In this document: positions 43,622 to 52,811 of the stretch, piece by piece
Position numbering within the stretch: the first letter of the stretch is position 1
Layout: each line of letters starts with the position of its first letter
Assembly: GCA_030524175.1 (NCBI GenBank)
Contig: JAUNHC010000019.1
Coordinates: forward strand, 32,391-96,390
DNA: 64,000 nucleotides
Reading direction: 5' to 3'
DNA from: Eubacteriales bacterium
GTDB lineage: Bacteria; Bacillota; Clostridia; Lachnospirales; Lachnospiraceae
Notes under the pieces: generated by a model
Told to the model about the DNA's origin: nothing
Database searches by the model: none
The model's input: only the letters and a program-made list of their open reading frames with translations
Made by a program: the position numbers and the translations under genes

Positions 43622-45367
43622 GTGAAAGAGATAAAAATGTTGGAAAAAGATTTAGAAACGTTATCCAGGGACAAATTACAGAAAATCGTGTTGAAAATGG
43701 AAGAATTTCTGTCAGAGAAGCAATTACAAAAACTGCAGGAAATAGTACAGGACTGCAGTCGTACCGATGAAAAAGATCACACAGAAACCATGCAGGTAAG
43801 AATGTCACGGGAGTATATCAATGAGAAAATGCAGCAGATCAGGCAGTGGAAACAGCAGATTGATGAGGGAGAGCTTTATCTTGATACAGAAGAGTATGAG
43901 GATTATTCCAGTGGGTATTGGGATGCTGATTGGGTAACAGAGTATGATGATAACTGCGGACTTGGTGATAAGCTTGCAGCTATGATCCGGTTTGCCAAGG
44001 ATTGTGTGGATGGCAGGAGCTATCGGGAAGCAAATGAGATTTATGAATGGCTGTGGGAGATGTTGGTATCTACAGACAATGAATATAGCGATTCCCTGGG
44101 TTTGGAAACATTGGCAGAAAATAATCTGATACATATCGACATGGAGCAGCTTGCACTTTTGACTTTATATGCAGATTATCAGGTACTGCAGCCGGAGAAA
44201 AGAGCAGAGAATCTTTATCTTTATTTTGTCTATGGTACCTTTCATAAGCTACATATAGAAGAAATGTTTCATGTGGGAAGGGAAAGCCTGAAGGATACGG
44301 AACAGTTTTGGAAGGATTGGATTGAATTACTAAAGAATAAAAATGGGGATATGGAAGTAAGGCTTTTAAAAGAAGCGGTTTTATATCGTGGGGGAATAGA
44401 AGGGCTGTCTAAACTGGCAGATGAAAATTCAGCAGTACACCCGTCTTTGTACCTTTCGGTTATGGATGAATACGAGAAAGAACATATGTATGAAAGGATA
44501 GAAGCAACTGGAACGAAAGCGTTGGATGTACTGGATGTTGATCTTACGATACGAAGTGAAATTGCTTTAAAAGCAGCCGTTTTTTCCTCTTATTTGCAGA
44601 ATGAAGATAAAATGATGCAGTTTTGCTGGGAATGCTTCCGTTCAGATTCAAAAGTGAAGAATTATCTTCGCTTATTTGGAACAGAGGAAATGGCGAATAA
44701 ATATGGTATGCATGGGAGAGAAGTGCTGCATAACATTGTGAAGGGTAATCAGATATGCGATTGGCGAAAGACAGAACTGCGTAGGAATGTGATAGATGAC
44801 TACGAGTATTATAAGCTTTGCTTTTACATGGGAGATTTTGAAACAGCAAAAACGGCATCGAAGAACCCTAAAGGTTCTTTGGGATGGAGTTCTTCTTTTA
44901 TTCAGGATGGAATCAGGCTCTTTTTGCTTTATTTATATGAGAATCCTCTTCCCTCAAAAGCAGCTGCAAGTACTGCGGCTTATATAGGCTTTGCTGATAC
45001 AAAAGAAGAAGAAAATATGACTGGATTTGAAAGAAAAATACTGGAAGAGAGCCGTGAGCATAAGGTGAGCGAATTCTGGAACTACTTTCAGCGTTGGAAA
45101 AGATATTTTCCAATGGAGCCAAATGAGAAAAAACGATATTTGGCATGGGCGGAAAAGATTGTATGCAGCAGAGCAGATGCAATTGTATCAGGACAGTATA
45201 GAAATCATTATGGGCAGGCGGCGGTATTGCTTGCTATGGTAGGAGAAATAAAGAAAAGTATGGGACAGGCTGACGCAAGAATGATAATTTTCGAGGAGTA
45301 TAAAAGAAAATTCCCCAGGCATTCGTCATTTCAAAAAGAGATGAAACATTATTTTAATAGAGTTTAG
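43622..45367 (+). CDS. Large helical protein of unknown function
   Basis: A 581-aa, mostly alpha-helical protein. It begins with a heptad-like segment (LETLSRDKLQKIVLKMEEFLSEKQLQKLQ) and ends with a block (YRNHYGQAAVLLAMVGE ... YKRKFPRHSSFQKEM) that resembles the C-terminus of SWIM zinc-finger proteins, but no SWIM Cys/His motif is visible. The GTG start follows the previous stop with no gap; an ATG five codons on is an alternative. Third gene of the PRiA4b-like/SEC-C set. I do not recognise a function. Confidence 0.7.
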   Translation: MKEIKMLEKDLETLSRDKLQKIVLKMEEFLSEKQLQKLQEIVQDCSRTDEKDHTETMQVRMSREYINEKMQQIRQWKQQIDEGELYLDTEEYEDYSSGYWDADWVTEYDDNCGLGDKLAAMIRFAKDCVDGRSYREANEIYEWLWEMLVSTDNEYSDSLGLETLAENNLIHIDMEQLALLTLYADYQVLQPEKRAENLYLYFVYGTFHKLHIEEMFHVGRESLKDTEQFWKDWIELLKNKNGDMEVRLLKEAVLYRGGIEGLSKLADENSAVHPSLYLSVMDEYEKEHMYERIEATGTKALDVLDVDLTIRSEIALKAAVFSSYLQNEDKMMQFCWECFRSDSKVKNYLRLFGTEEMANKYGMHGREVLHNIVKGNQICDWRKTELRRNVIDDYEYYKLCFYMGDFETAKTASKNPKGSLGWSSSFIQDGIRLFLLYLYENPLPSKAAASTAAYIGFADTKEEENMTGFERKILEESREHKVSEFWNYFQRWKRYFPMEPNEKKRYLAWAEKIVCSRADAIVSGQYRNHYGQAAVLLAMVGEIKKSMGQADARMIIFEEYKRKFPRHSSFQKEMKHYFNRV

Positions 45368-45411
45368 TCATAACAGACTTTGAAAATTTCTTCTCCTCTT
45401 ACCTCCCCTAA

Positions 45412-46020
45412 TCGTCTTGTGTATTGGGATTGTATTTACAAATTGTTTTCCGTAATGGATACGCTGCCCCCAGTTATGTATACCTAAAAGGTGACGCCTG
45501 CTTGAAAATAGGGGATCAGATGGTAAACATGGATGCATTTCCCGAAGGTCTGGGGTTTGCTGTAAATAAGCAGAATCTGCAGAATATGGAGATTACAGCA
45601 TCTAAGCCGGTTCAAACGGTGATAACCATAGAAAACCTGACCACATTTTTTCGATTCAAAAGAGAAAACAGCTTGATCATTTACCTAGGGGGATATCATA
45701 ATCACATCAGAAGACTGCTGTTACAGAAAATATACGAAGTTTTTACTACAGCACGGTATGATCATTTTGGAGATATTGATGCCGGAGGCTTTCGAATATA
45801 TTATCACTTGAAAGAAAAGACCGGGATACCATTTAACCTGTACAAAATGGATTTAGAGACATTAAAAATGTATGAAAAATATGGAAAGAAATTGACGGAA
45901 AATGATAGGAAAAGATTAAAAAAGCTCAAGGATACAAAGATAGAAGAAAGTGAAAGACAATGTGTTGATCATATGTTGAAATATAATGTGAAACTGGAAC
46001 AGGAATGCATTATAGAATGA
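45412..46020 (+). pseudogene. C-terminal remnant of Wadjet nuclease subunit JetD
   Basis: About 200 codons matching the DUF2220/JetD C-terminal domain: LIIYLGGYHNHIRRLLL, FGDIDAGGFRIYYHL (the TOPRIM-like acidic motif) and LTENDRKRLKKL. JetD is normally about 400 aa; here the N-terminal half is missing, the frame opens after a stop at 45409 and there is no ribosome site or ATG. No jetA, jetB or jetC is in the window. JetD cleaves plasmid DNA extruded by the JetABC SMC complex; this copy alone should be inactive. Confidence 0.8.
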
Positions 46021-46030
46021 TCAGTCCATC

Positions 46031-46121
46031 ATTGATGGCAGCATATGGAGAGAAGGGCGAGGCGTATCTGCGGAGAGGGGCGGGGAAGCTGCCGGGGTAT
46101 GAGCAGTGACCGAATAATGAA
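46031..46121 (+). pseudogene. Decayed C-terminal fragment of an S8 peptidase gene
   Basis: About 90 bp matching 35027-35130 of the intact gene: a GEK-AYLRRGA-KLPGYE run, then a TGA where the intact gene has TGG, then PNNEL. It lies between the JetD remnant and the LytTR regulator gene and donates that gene's leader. Confidence 0.75.
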
Positions 46122-46143
46122 CTTACAGAGGGTGGAAAAGCAT

Positions 46144-46845
46144 ATGAAGGTTGCAGTTGTTGAAGATGAAGCAAAATATGTGGAGGAATTGAAGCAAAAT
46201 CTGGAAAGATTCCAAAAAGAATATATGATCCCCATTGAGGTATCTTGTTTTCAGAGCGGAGATTTGTTTTTGCGAAAGTATAAATCGCAGTATGATCTGA
46301 TCTTATTGGATATTCAAATGGCCTTTATTGACGGGATGCAGGTGGCGCAAGATATCAGAAAGATTGATTCAGGGGTTGTGATAATCTTTGTGACAAGTGC
46401 GGCTCAGTATGCATTACAAGGATATAAGGTGGGGGCATTTGACTATATTTTAAAGCCGGTAGAATATTTTGTCCTTTCGCAAAGCCTTCTGAAAGTGTGC
46501 CAAAGCTTAAATAACAGGCAGAAAAGGTACTTAAATCTAAAAATCAAATCCGGAAGGCTCCGAATGGATGTAGATGAAATTTGCTATATTGAAAGCAAAA
46601 GGCATACCATGGAGGTTCATGCGCTTTCCGGTATATATGAGGTATATGGTACTTTGCGGGAGCTGGAAGAGGAACTGCGGGATTGCCATTTTGTGCGGGG
46701 AAATATAGGATATTTAATTAGTCTGAAGCATGTAACAGCGGTTCGGGAAAATGCAGTGGTCATAAATGGAGATACCTTGGCATTGAGCCGGAACCGAAGA
46801 GAAAATTTCTTAAATGAACTTATGGAATACTGGGGGAATGTGTGA
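46144..46845 (+). CDS. LytTR-family response regulator (AgrA-like)
   Basis: A 233-aa regulator: receiver domain (1-120) with D56 (LLDIQMAFIDG) and a C-terminal LytTR DNA-binding domain (about 135-233; CYIESKRHTMEVH, LSRNRRENFLNE). ATG at 46144 follows GAGGGTGG; the frame extends upstream only into the S8 relic. It overlaps the kinase gene by one base (TGATG). LytTR regulators bind pairs of short direct repeats and often control peptide-signalled genes; the GH3 genes downstream are possible targets. Confidence 0.92.
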   Translation: MKVAVVEDEAKYVEELKQNLERFQKEYMIPIEVSCFQSGDLFLRKYKSQYDLILLDIQMAFIDGMQVAQDIRKIDSGVVIIFVTSAAQYALQGYKVGAFDYILKPVEYFVLSQSLLKVCQSLNNRQKRYLNLKIKSGRLRMDVDEICYIESKRHTMEVHALSGIYEVYGTLRELEEELRDCHFVRGNIGYLISLKHVTAVRENAVVINGDTLALSRNRRENFLNELMEYWGNV

Positions 46846-48152
46846 TGATTCAGGCTGGTTTGGAAAATACACCGCTTTGGTATACAGTAATAGCGGAAGC
46901 CTTAACGGGAATCCTGTATGTATATTGTTTGGAGCGCTCAAATATAAACGGAAAAAAATTGCTGAAAGCAGGAGTCATTTTCCTGGTGCAGTGTTTTTAT
47001 TTTGGCAGTGGGATTTTGGGGATGGTATACGAAACAATTGGTGCATTGGCGATGTTTGTACCATATGCCTTGATTTTTTGCTATTTTTGGTTTGTGTGTG
47101 AGCTTGATGTCAGAAAATCCATATATTTTTCCATTCGGGCGTTTGTTTTTGCGGAATTTCTTGCAGCGTTCGGTTGGTATGCTTTTTTGGAATGGTGGGC
47201 TCCACAATTTGAAAGACAGGGAGAGATCATATGTTTGATATTGGTTTATGGCATATCTGCTGTTATTTTATATAAAGTAGAGCGCCGATGTATGGAAGCA
47301 GCGGATATCACCATTAGTGATGCAAGCTTGACAGCGGTCTTGATACTAGGAATCTGTACATATATGGCGGCTGGCTGGAAGGTTGTAAAATACAAAGCCG
47401 ATATGTTTGGCGCATATGGAATGGCTTTGTTCGGTATGCGGACATTGGTTAATTTATCAGGATTAGTTATGTTGGAAGCATTACATCTGCAGCTATGCAA
47501 ATCTCACGCGGAGCGGGAAAGATTTGCTTTGGAGGCAGTTTTGCAGAATCAGAAACAGCAATACCAGATGACGCGGGAGTGCATAGACGCCATCAATTAT
47601 AAATATCATGATTTGAAGCACCAGATTGGCTTGTGGAGCCAGACAGCCAACAATGCATATCAGCAAAAATATATGTTGGAGCTGCAGAAAAAAATAGAAC
47701 TGTATGGTGCGGAGATACACACGGGAAATGGCGTTCTGGATACGATATTATCCGAAAAAGGAATTTTGTGCCAACAGAAGGATATTTACATGAAGAGTAT
47801 CGTAGATGGAAGTATTCTGCAAATGCTGGAGCTGGGAGATATGTGTGCGATTTTCGGAAATGCGCTGGATAATGCGATTGAGTATCTGGAACAGGTACCG
47901 GAAAAAGAAAAGAGAGTGCTGCGCCTTATTGTGCGGCAGGTGCATCAATTCGTGATCATACAGGTAGAGAATTATTGTGACAGTGAATACAGGGAGGGCG
48001 AAAATCTGCCGGATACGACAAAAAAAGAACGTTTATTACATGGATATGGTTTAAAAAGTATGAAATATACGGCAGAGAAATACGGAGGAAAAATGTCTGT
48101 TAAAACGGAGGACGGGTGGTTTAAACTGAAGATCATTCTTCCAATCGTATAA
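46845..48152 (+). CDS. Sensor histidine kinase with GHKL domain (AgrC-like)
   Basis: A 435-aa kinase. The first 215 residues hold about six hydrophobic helices, then a dimer helix with H255 (YKYHDLKHQ, HPK10 type) and a C-terminal GHKL ATPase (FGNALDNAIEYL, GYGLKSMKY). ATG at 46845 or GTG one codon earlier can start it. The multi-helix sensor without a large external loop is typical of kinases that detect cyclic peptides, but no agrB or agrD gene is adjacent. The signal may come from elsewhere or be a different molecule. Confidence 0.9.
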   Translation: MIQAGLENTPLWYTVIAEALTGILYVYCLERSNINGKKLLKAGVIFLVQCFYFGSGILGMVYETIGALAMFVPYALIFCYFWFVCELDVRKSIYFSIRAFVFAEFLAAFGWYAFLEWWAPQFERQGEIICLILVYGISAVILYKVERRCMEAADITISDASLTAVLILGICTYMAAGWKVVKYKADMFGAYGMALFGMRTLVNLSGLVMLEALHLQLCKSHAERERFALEAVLQNQKQQYQMTRECIDAINYKYHDLKHQIGLWSQTANNAYQQKYMLELQKKIELYGAEIHTGNGVLDTILSEKGILCQQKDIYMKSIVDGSILQMLELGDMCAIFGNALDNAIEYLEQVPEKEKRVLRLIVRQVHQFVIIQVENYCDSEYREGENLPDTTKKERLLHGYGLKSMKYTAEKYGGKMSVKTEDGWFKLKIILPIV

Positions 48153-48176
48153 AAAAGGTAATAGAACGAAGAAATC

Positions 48177-48207
48177 AGAGAGCAGTCACAGCGGCTGCTT
48201 TCTTTTT
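48177..48207 (+). terminator. Terminator after the AgrA/AgrC-like pair
   Basis: A stem of up to 11 bp (core AGCAGTC / GGCTGCT) with loop ACAGC, followed by a T-rich tail. The roughly 140 bp to the GH3 gene contain only a weak promoter candidate (TTGAAA at 48250, TAGATG at 48273, 17 bp apart). Confidence 0.7.
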
Positions 48208-48350
48208 GTGCAGAAATAACGACCATTTGCCGAGTTTTTACAAGAAGCATTGAAAAAGTGTTAGATTTTCTGTAGATGGTTTGCTTGTCTGGTAAATCAT
48301 ATGATCTCAATGTTTATAAACCAAAGGGAAAGCAGAAAGGAGAAAAAAGT

Positions 48351-51300
48351 ATGCACAAGAAAAGGATTGTTCTCAATGGGAAACGCACTGCTGCCATCGC
48401 GCTGGTATGTGCAATGACCGTTGGAAACGGCGCGTCAGTTATGGCGTCTGCGGAAAACGCAGAAGGGGATTACCTCATTTATACGTCAGATTTTAACAGT
48501 AAGGAAGAAGCATATCAGGCAGCCTATGAGCTGAATCAGGAGATTGCAGAAGAAGGGATCGTACTGTTAAAAAATGATAATGACACACTTCCTCTAAGTA
48601 ATGAGGAACAAAATGTAACGGTATTTCAGAGAGGCTTGTACGATATTATTTTCAGTGATGGACTGACCGGTATGATCGGTGGAAATATAACCGGATTTAT
48701 GGGAAGAACTGCTGCGGGAATGAACGTTTTCGATGCGATGAGAGAAGCTGGATATAACGTAAATCCGGAGGTAGAGGCGTTTGATCATGATCCGGAGCGG
48801 GCCCCGCTTTCTGCGCAGGAACCGGAAGCCGGCGCCGGAAAAATCGTATACGAGACAGCAATTGAAAATTATGATGATGCAGTATGGGAGTCCTGTAAAG
48901 AATATAATGATGCAGCAATCGTAGTATTGACACGCGAAAGCGGGGAAGAAGATGATGCACCCCTTTATTCCGCAGAAAAGCTTCCTGCAAGTGAAGAAAG
49001 CAGTGCAGAAATAGGCGCTGAAGAAACACAATGGCTGGATGAAAACGGAAATCCGATCCAAAAGCTGGACCAGGCAGCACATATTGACGATTCTTATCTG
49101 CAGCTTACCAAATATGAAGCGGATTTGTTGGTAGAAGCCGGAAAACATTTTGATAAAGTTGTAGTTGTATTTAACAGTACCAATCTGATACAGCCGGATT
49201 TCCTTGTAAACAACGAAGAGGGAGTTTGTGACCTGAGCTATTACACAGGCGTAGAAGGTTCAACAGTTAAAATTGACAGTGCGCTTTGGGTGAATGGTAT
49301 GGGTTATGACGGTGTAAAAGCACTTGGGAAGATCCTTTCAGGTGAAATCAGCCCCTCCGGGCACACAGCAGATATTTGGTCCAAGGATTTTAGAAAAGAC
49401 CCATCTGCCATAAACCTTGGATATTATGGTATGACAGACGGAAACCGTTTGAATTATGGGGTAGATGAGAATGGAACTCCTGTTTACACCACAGACGAAT
49501 ACGTCAATGCTCCTGAAATTGATCAGATGTCTTATAGCGAAGGTATTTACAACGGATATCGTTTCTATGAAACAGCTGCGTATGAGATCGATCAGAGCAA
49601 TTACAGTCCTGCCAAAGAAAATGGCGAGGTATATACAGACGGAGAAGAATGGTACAGCGACAATGTAGTGTATCCCTTTGGTCATGGACTGTCTTACACA
49701 GAGTTTTCCTGGGAGGTTGTAGGGCAGGACTTGAGCGGATTAAATGATGCAGCTGGTAATGGAGAGATCACTGTAGATGTAAAAGTGACAAATACAGGAG
49801 ATGCGGCGGCGAAAGATGTTGTACAGCTTTACTATTCTGCTCCATACATTGAGGGTGGAGTAGAGAAATCACATACAGTACTTGGTGCCTTTGCAAAAAC
49901 AGATACATTGGAACCGGGAGACAGCCAGACCCTGACTCTCAGCATGAGAAATTATGATGTTGCTTCTTATGATATGGATGCAACATACGGTGAAGATGAT
50001 ACAGTAAGCTTTGGTGAAAACAGCGGCTATAAACTGGATGCGGGAGATTACTACTTTGCATTGTGTACAGACTCCCATAATGTGAAAGCTGCAGAAGGTA
50101 CAACAAGTATCCTGGATATTCGGGACAGCGAAAGTGCATTTGTGCTGAAAGCAACCTTGGACGAGGAAGTAGCGATTAAAAATGATCCGGATACCGGGGA
50201 AGAAGTGAGCAATCTTTTTGAAGATGAGACTGCAGGCAGTGTGTTATACGGGAACAACAATAATGTGACAGACGGAACCATTCCGGTATTATCACGTGCT
50301 GATTTTGAAGGAACCATGCCGGTTAAAGTTACACAGAAGGCATTGACCAGAAGTACAGAATATATGGACGAATTATATCGTACTCAGAATTATGCGACCG
50401 GTTTAGAGGAACTGGGAACAAAAACAACTACGATCAATTCTCCCATGGAAGATGCTGAGGGATTGGCAACTTCAGGAGACTGGACAGCAAGTGAATGGTT
50501 TAAGAACCGTGCAGCAGCCGGATACTCAGAGCTGGATGAAAACGGAAACAGAGTCATTGTACGCAGCGCAGATGAAGAGCGGATCGGAAAAACAATTGTT
50601 GACGGAGAAGCAGGCGAGGGTGAAGTCAGCAAAATACTTTTGTATGAATTGACAAAGTACGATTATGATTCTGAAATCTGGGATAAGTTCCTGGATCAGC
50701 TTACGATCGATGAGATGATGAATTTTGTAACTTATGGTGGATTTGGTATCTGGGGTGTAGATGAACTTGGTATTCCACAGTCCCGTACACCGGATGGTCC
50801 GGAAGCACTTTGTTTTGACCCGGGAGAAATCATGGGTTATGCATATCAGTCATTGGTAGCCTGCACATTTAATGAAGAATTAGCTTATCGAATGGGTAAG
50901 TCCTTTGGAGAGGAAGCATTATGGGCAACACCGATCGACCGCGAGGTAGATAACGGAGTCTTACGCGGACCGATTTCCGGATGGTATGCACCGGGGGCTA
51001 ATCTTCATCGTTCTAAATTCGGCGGAAGAAACTACGGATATTATTCAGAGGATGTGACATTGACAAAAGTCCTTCTGACGCAGGAATGCCAGGGTGCAAG
51101 AGAGAAAGGCCTGATTACATTCCTGAAACATTTTGCATTGAATGATCAGGAAACCGACCGTACAACAGGAAATGGTATTGTAACCTGGGCTGACGAACAG
51201 ACCATGCGGGAAATTTATTTTAAAGCTGCTGAAACGGCTCTTAAGGGACCGTCTCTGGGATATATGTCAGGATACAACCGCATCGGTAATTACTGGACAG

Positions 51301-52121
51301 GTAATCATTATGCACTCAATCAGGAATTGGTACGTGGAGAATGGCAGTTCGAGGGAACCGTTGTTACGGATGCATACCGTGAAACAATGGATATCGACCG
51401 AATGATCCGAAGCGGAAACGAGCTGGCTCTGGCAGGTAATCTCTATAACTTTGCAGGTGTGTCAGATGTACCCACCAGACCTGGAGATACTTATCTGATC
51501 GAGCAGATAGATGAAAACGGAAAACTCGTAAGAGATGAAAATGGAGTTATCCAGACAGAAGAAGTCGTTATGGATTTCGATACACAGGCAGCAGCTCTTA
51601 GAAATGCATGCAAATATATCTGCTATGCAGTATCACAGAGTAACGCAATGAGAAACGGCGCAAGCCAGGAATATATGATAACAGAGGCACAGCAGCTTGG
51701 AACTATTACCGTTGGTACAGAAGGTGCAGAGGAAACCGTAGATGTAGAGTATGATGGTGCATTTACCGATCTGTATGAACATAATACCATTACATACAGC
51801 CTGTATGCAGGAGAGCTTCCGCAGGGACTCACACTGGATGAAGCATCAGGTAAGATTACCGGTACTGTGGGTGCAGACGTTCCTTCCGGAGAATATACAT
51901 TTGAGATTTTAGGTAAGGTCGATAAGTGGGCACCTAAATACAAACAGTGCACGATTACGGTGGTATCTCCGGTTGCGCCAATCGTGAAAGAGGAAGAGCC
52001 CGAGGCAGAAGGCGATGAATTTAGCTTCCTCTTTGGAGACGGAGCACCGGAAGGCGGTATGGATCCCCAGGGGCCGGAAGCAGATGCCCCGGAACCTGAT
52101 AGTGCAGAAGCAGCAGAATGA
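48351..52121 (+). CDS. Secreted GH3 glycosidase with permuted domain order and Ig-like tail
   Basis: A 1256-aa secreted protein. The signal peptide is cleaved near VMA-SA (about residue 34). The GH3 C-terminal alpha/beta domain comes first (EEGIVLLKND near 65), then a fibronectin-III domain, then the catalytic barrel (SRTPDGPEAL, KHFALNDQETD) with nucleophile D1007 (VVTDAYR). This is the inverted GH3 arrangement. An Ig-like domain (about 1120-1210; GLTLDEASGKITGTV) and an acidic Pro-rich tail follow. RBS AAAGGAG. Likely an extracellular beta-glycosidase; sugar specificity not readable. Confidence 0.88.
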   Translation: MHKKRIVLNGKRTAAIALVCAMTVGNGASVMASAENAEGDYLIYTSDFNSKEEAYQAAYELNQEIAEEGIVLLKNDNDTLPLSNEEQNVTVFQRGLYDIIFSDGLTGMIGGNITGFMGRTAAGMNVFDAMREAGYNVNPEVEAFDHDPERAPLSAQEPEAGAGKIVYETAIENYDDAVWESCKEYNDAAIVVLTRESGEEDDAPLYSAEKLPASEESSAEIGAEETQWLDENGNPIQKLDQAAHIDDSYLQLTKYEADLLVEAGKHFDKVVVVFNSTNLIQPDFLVNNEEGVCDLSYYTGVEGSTVKIDSALWVNGMGYDGVKALGKILSGEISPSGHTADIWSKDFRKDPSAINLGYYGMTDGNRLNYGVDENGTPVYTTDEYVNAPEIDQMSYSEGIYNGYRFYETAAYEIDQSNYSPAKENGEVYTDGEEWYSDNVVYPFGHGLSYTEFSWEVVGQDLSGLNDAAGNGEITVDVKVTNTGDAAAKDVVQLYYSAPYIEGGVEKSHTVLGAFAKTDTLEPGDSQTLTLSMRNYDVASYDMDATYGEDDTVSFGENSGYKLDAGDYYFALCTDSHNVKAAEGTTSILDIRDSESAFVLKATLDEEVAIKNDPDTGEEVSNLFEDETAGSVLYGNNNNVTDGTIPVLSRADFEGTMPVKVTQKALTRSTEYMDELYRTQNYATGLEELGTKTTTINSPMEDAEGLATSGDWTASEWFKNRAAAGYSELDENGNRVIVRSADEERIGKTIVDGEAGEGEVSKILLYELTKYDYDSEIWDKFLDQLTIDEMMNFVTYGGFGIWGVDELGIPQSRTPDGPEALCFDPGEIMGYAYQSLVACTFNEELAYRMGKSFGEEALWATPIDREVDNGVLRGPISGWYAPGANLHRSKFGGRNYGYYSEDVTLTKVLLTQECQGAREKGLITFLKHFALNDQETDRTTGNGIVTWADEQTMREIYFKAAETALKGPSLGYMSGYNRIGNYWTGNHYALNQELVRGEWQFEGTVVTDAYRETMDIDRMIRSGNELALAGNLYNFAGVSDVPTRPGDTYLIEQIDENGKLVRDENGVIQTEEVVMDFDTQAAALRNACKYICYAVSQSNAMRNGASQEYMITEAQQLGTITVGTEGAEETVDVEYDGAFTDLYEHNTITYSLYAGELPQGLTLDEASGKITGTVGADVPSGEYTFEILGKVDKWAPKYKQCTITVVSPVAPIVKEEEPEAEGDEFSFLFGDGAPEGGMDPQGPEADAPEPDSAEAAE

Positions 52122-52154
52122 TGAATCAATACAAAAATATAGGAGGATGAAGCA

Positions 52155-52778
52155 ATGAAACTGTGGAAGAAAAGAATGGCATGTGTGATGGGGGTTATCA
52201 TGACATGTGGAACCCTGTGCAGCTCTGTAGCGGCACAGGAAACAGAGACAACGGATGATGCATTTGTAATGGAGTCTGAATATGTGGATTTTTTTGGCCT
52301 TTCAGGTCCGGGAATGTCTTCTTCTGCAACAGAGGTAGAAATGATCATCAGTGACAGTACCGGCGCATGGGAGGCAAGTGAGGGCCATTATGTAGGTTAT
52401 ACACATGCACCGGACATTACCTTCACCTATGAATTTACATCTGATAAAGAAGCAATGTCTACATTGGTGTTAAGGCTGGCCTCTGACCAGGGAGATATTG
52501 AAGGTTATGGAAATGAAGCTTTGGGAATTACGATCAACGGGAAAGACTTTGAGTTTAAGGATACCTTTACTTTAAGCGGGAAGAAATTTGAAGATCATGT
52601 GATTTCAGATGAGTTTCCCATCCAGGAAGGTGACAATGTTCTGGAGCTTACCGTAAAACAAAGTGATGTTTTTCAAGCTTCTTTTGGTTCATTTGTAACC
52701 TTTGGCCCGCTATTTGACTGCGTGAAGCTGGAAACGGATGCCGATCTGTCCTGGGAGCCGATTAAAGAAAACGTATAA
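52155..52778 (+). CDS. Small secreted protein, possible carbohydrate-binding module
   Basis: A 207-aa protein with a signal peptide (cleavage near AAQ, about residue 27) and one beta-rich domain containing LGITINGKDFEF, a pattern like galactose-binding or CBM6/35 sandwiches, ending in FGPLFDCVKLETD. No catalytic motif. It lies between two GH3 genes with gaps of 20-35 nt and RBS AGGAGGA, so it is probably co-expressed and may tether substrate or the enzymes. Family assignment is tentative. Confidence 0.7.
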   Translation: MKLWKKRMACVMGVIMTCGTLCSSVAAQETETTDDAFVMESEYVDFFGLSGPGMSSSATEVEMIISDSTGAWEASEGHYVGYTHAPDITFTYEFTSDKEAMSTLVLRLASDQGDIEGYGNEALGITINGKDFEFKDTFTLSGKKFEDHVISDEFPIQEGDNVLELTVKQSDVFQASFGSFVTFGPLFDCVKLETDADLSWEPIKENV

Positions 52779-52811
52779 GAAAAAGCAGTAAACTGAATGG
52801 AGGAAACAAAC

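Noticed and set aside
40634-46020. A complete mobile element or prophage
   Set aside because: The XRE repressor, JetD relic and trio suggest accessory DNA, but there is no integrase, relaxase, attachment repeat or structural gene in the window.
51623-52348. Minus-strand frame rich in Ser/Pro across the end of the first GH3 gene
   Set aside because: Low-complexity shadow of the acidic Pro-rich tail and the following signal peptide.
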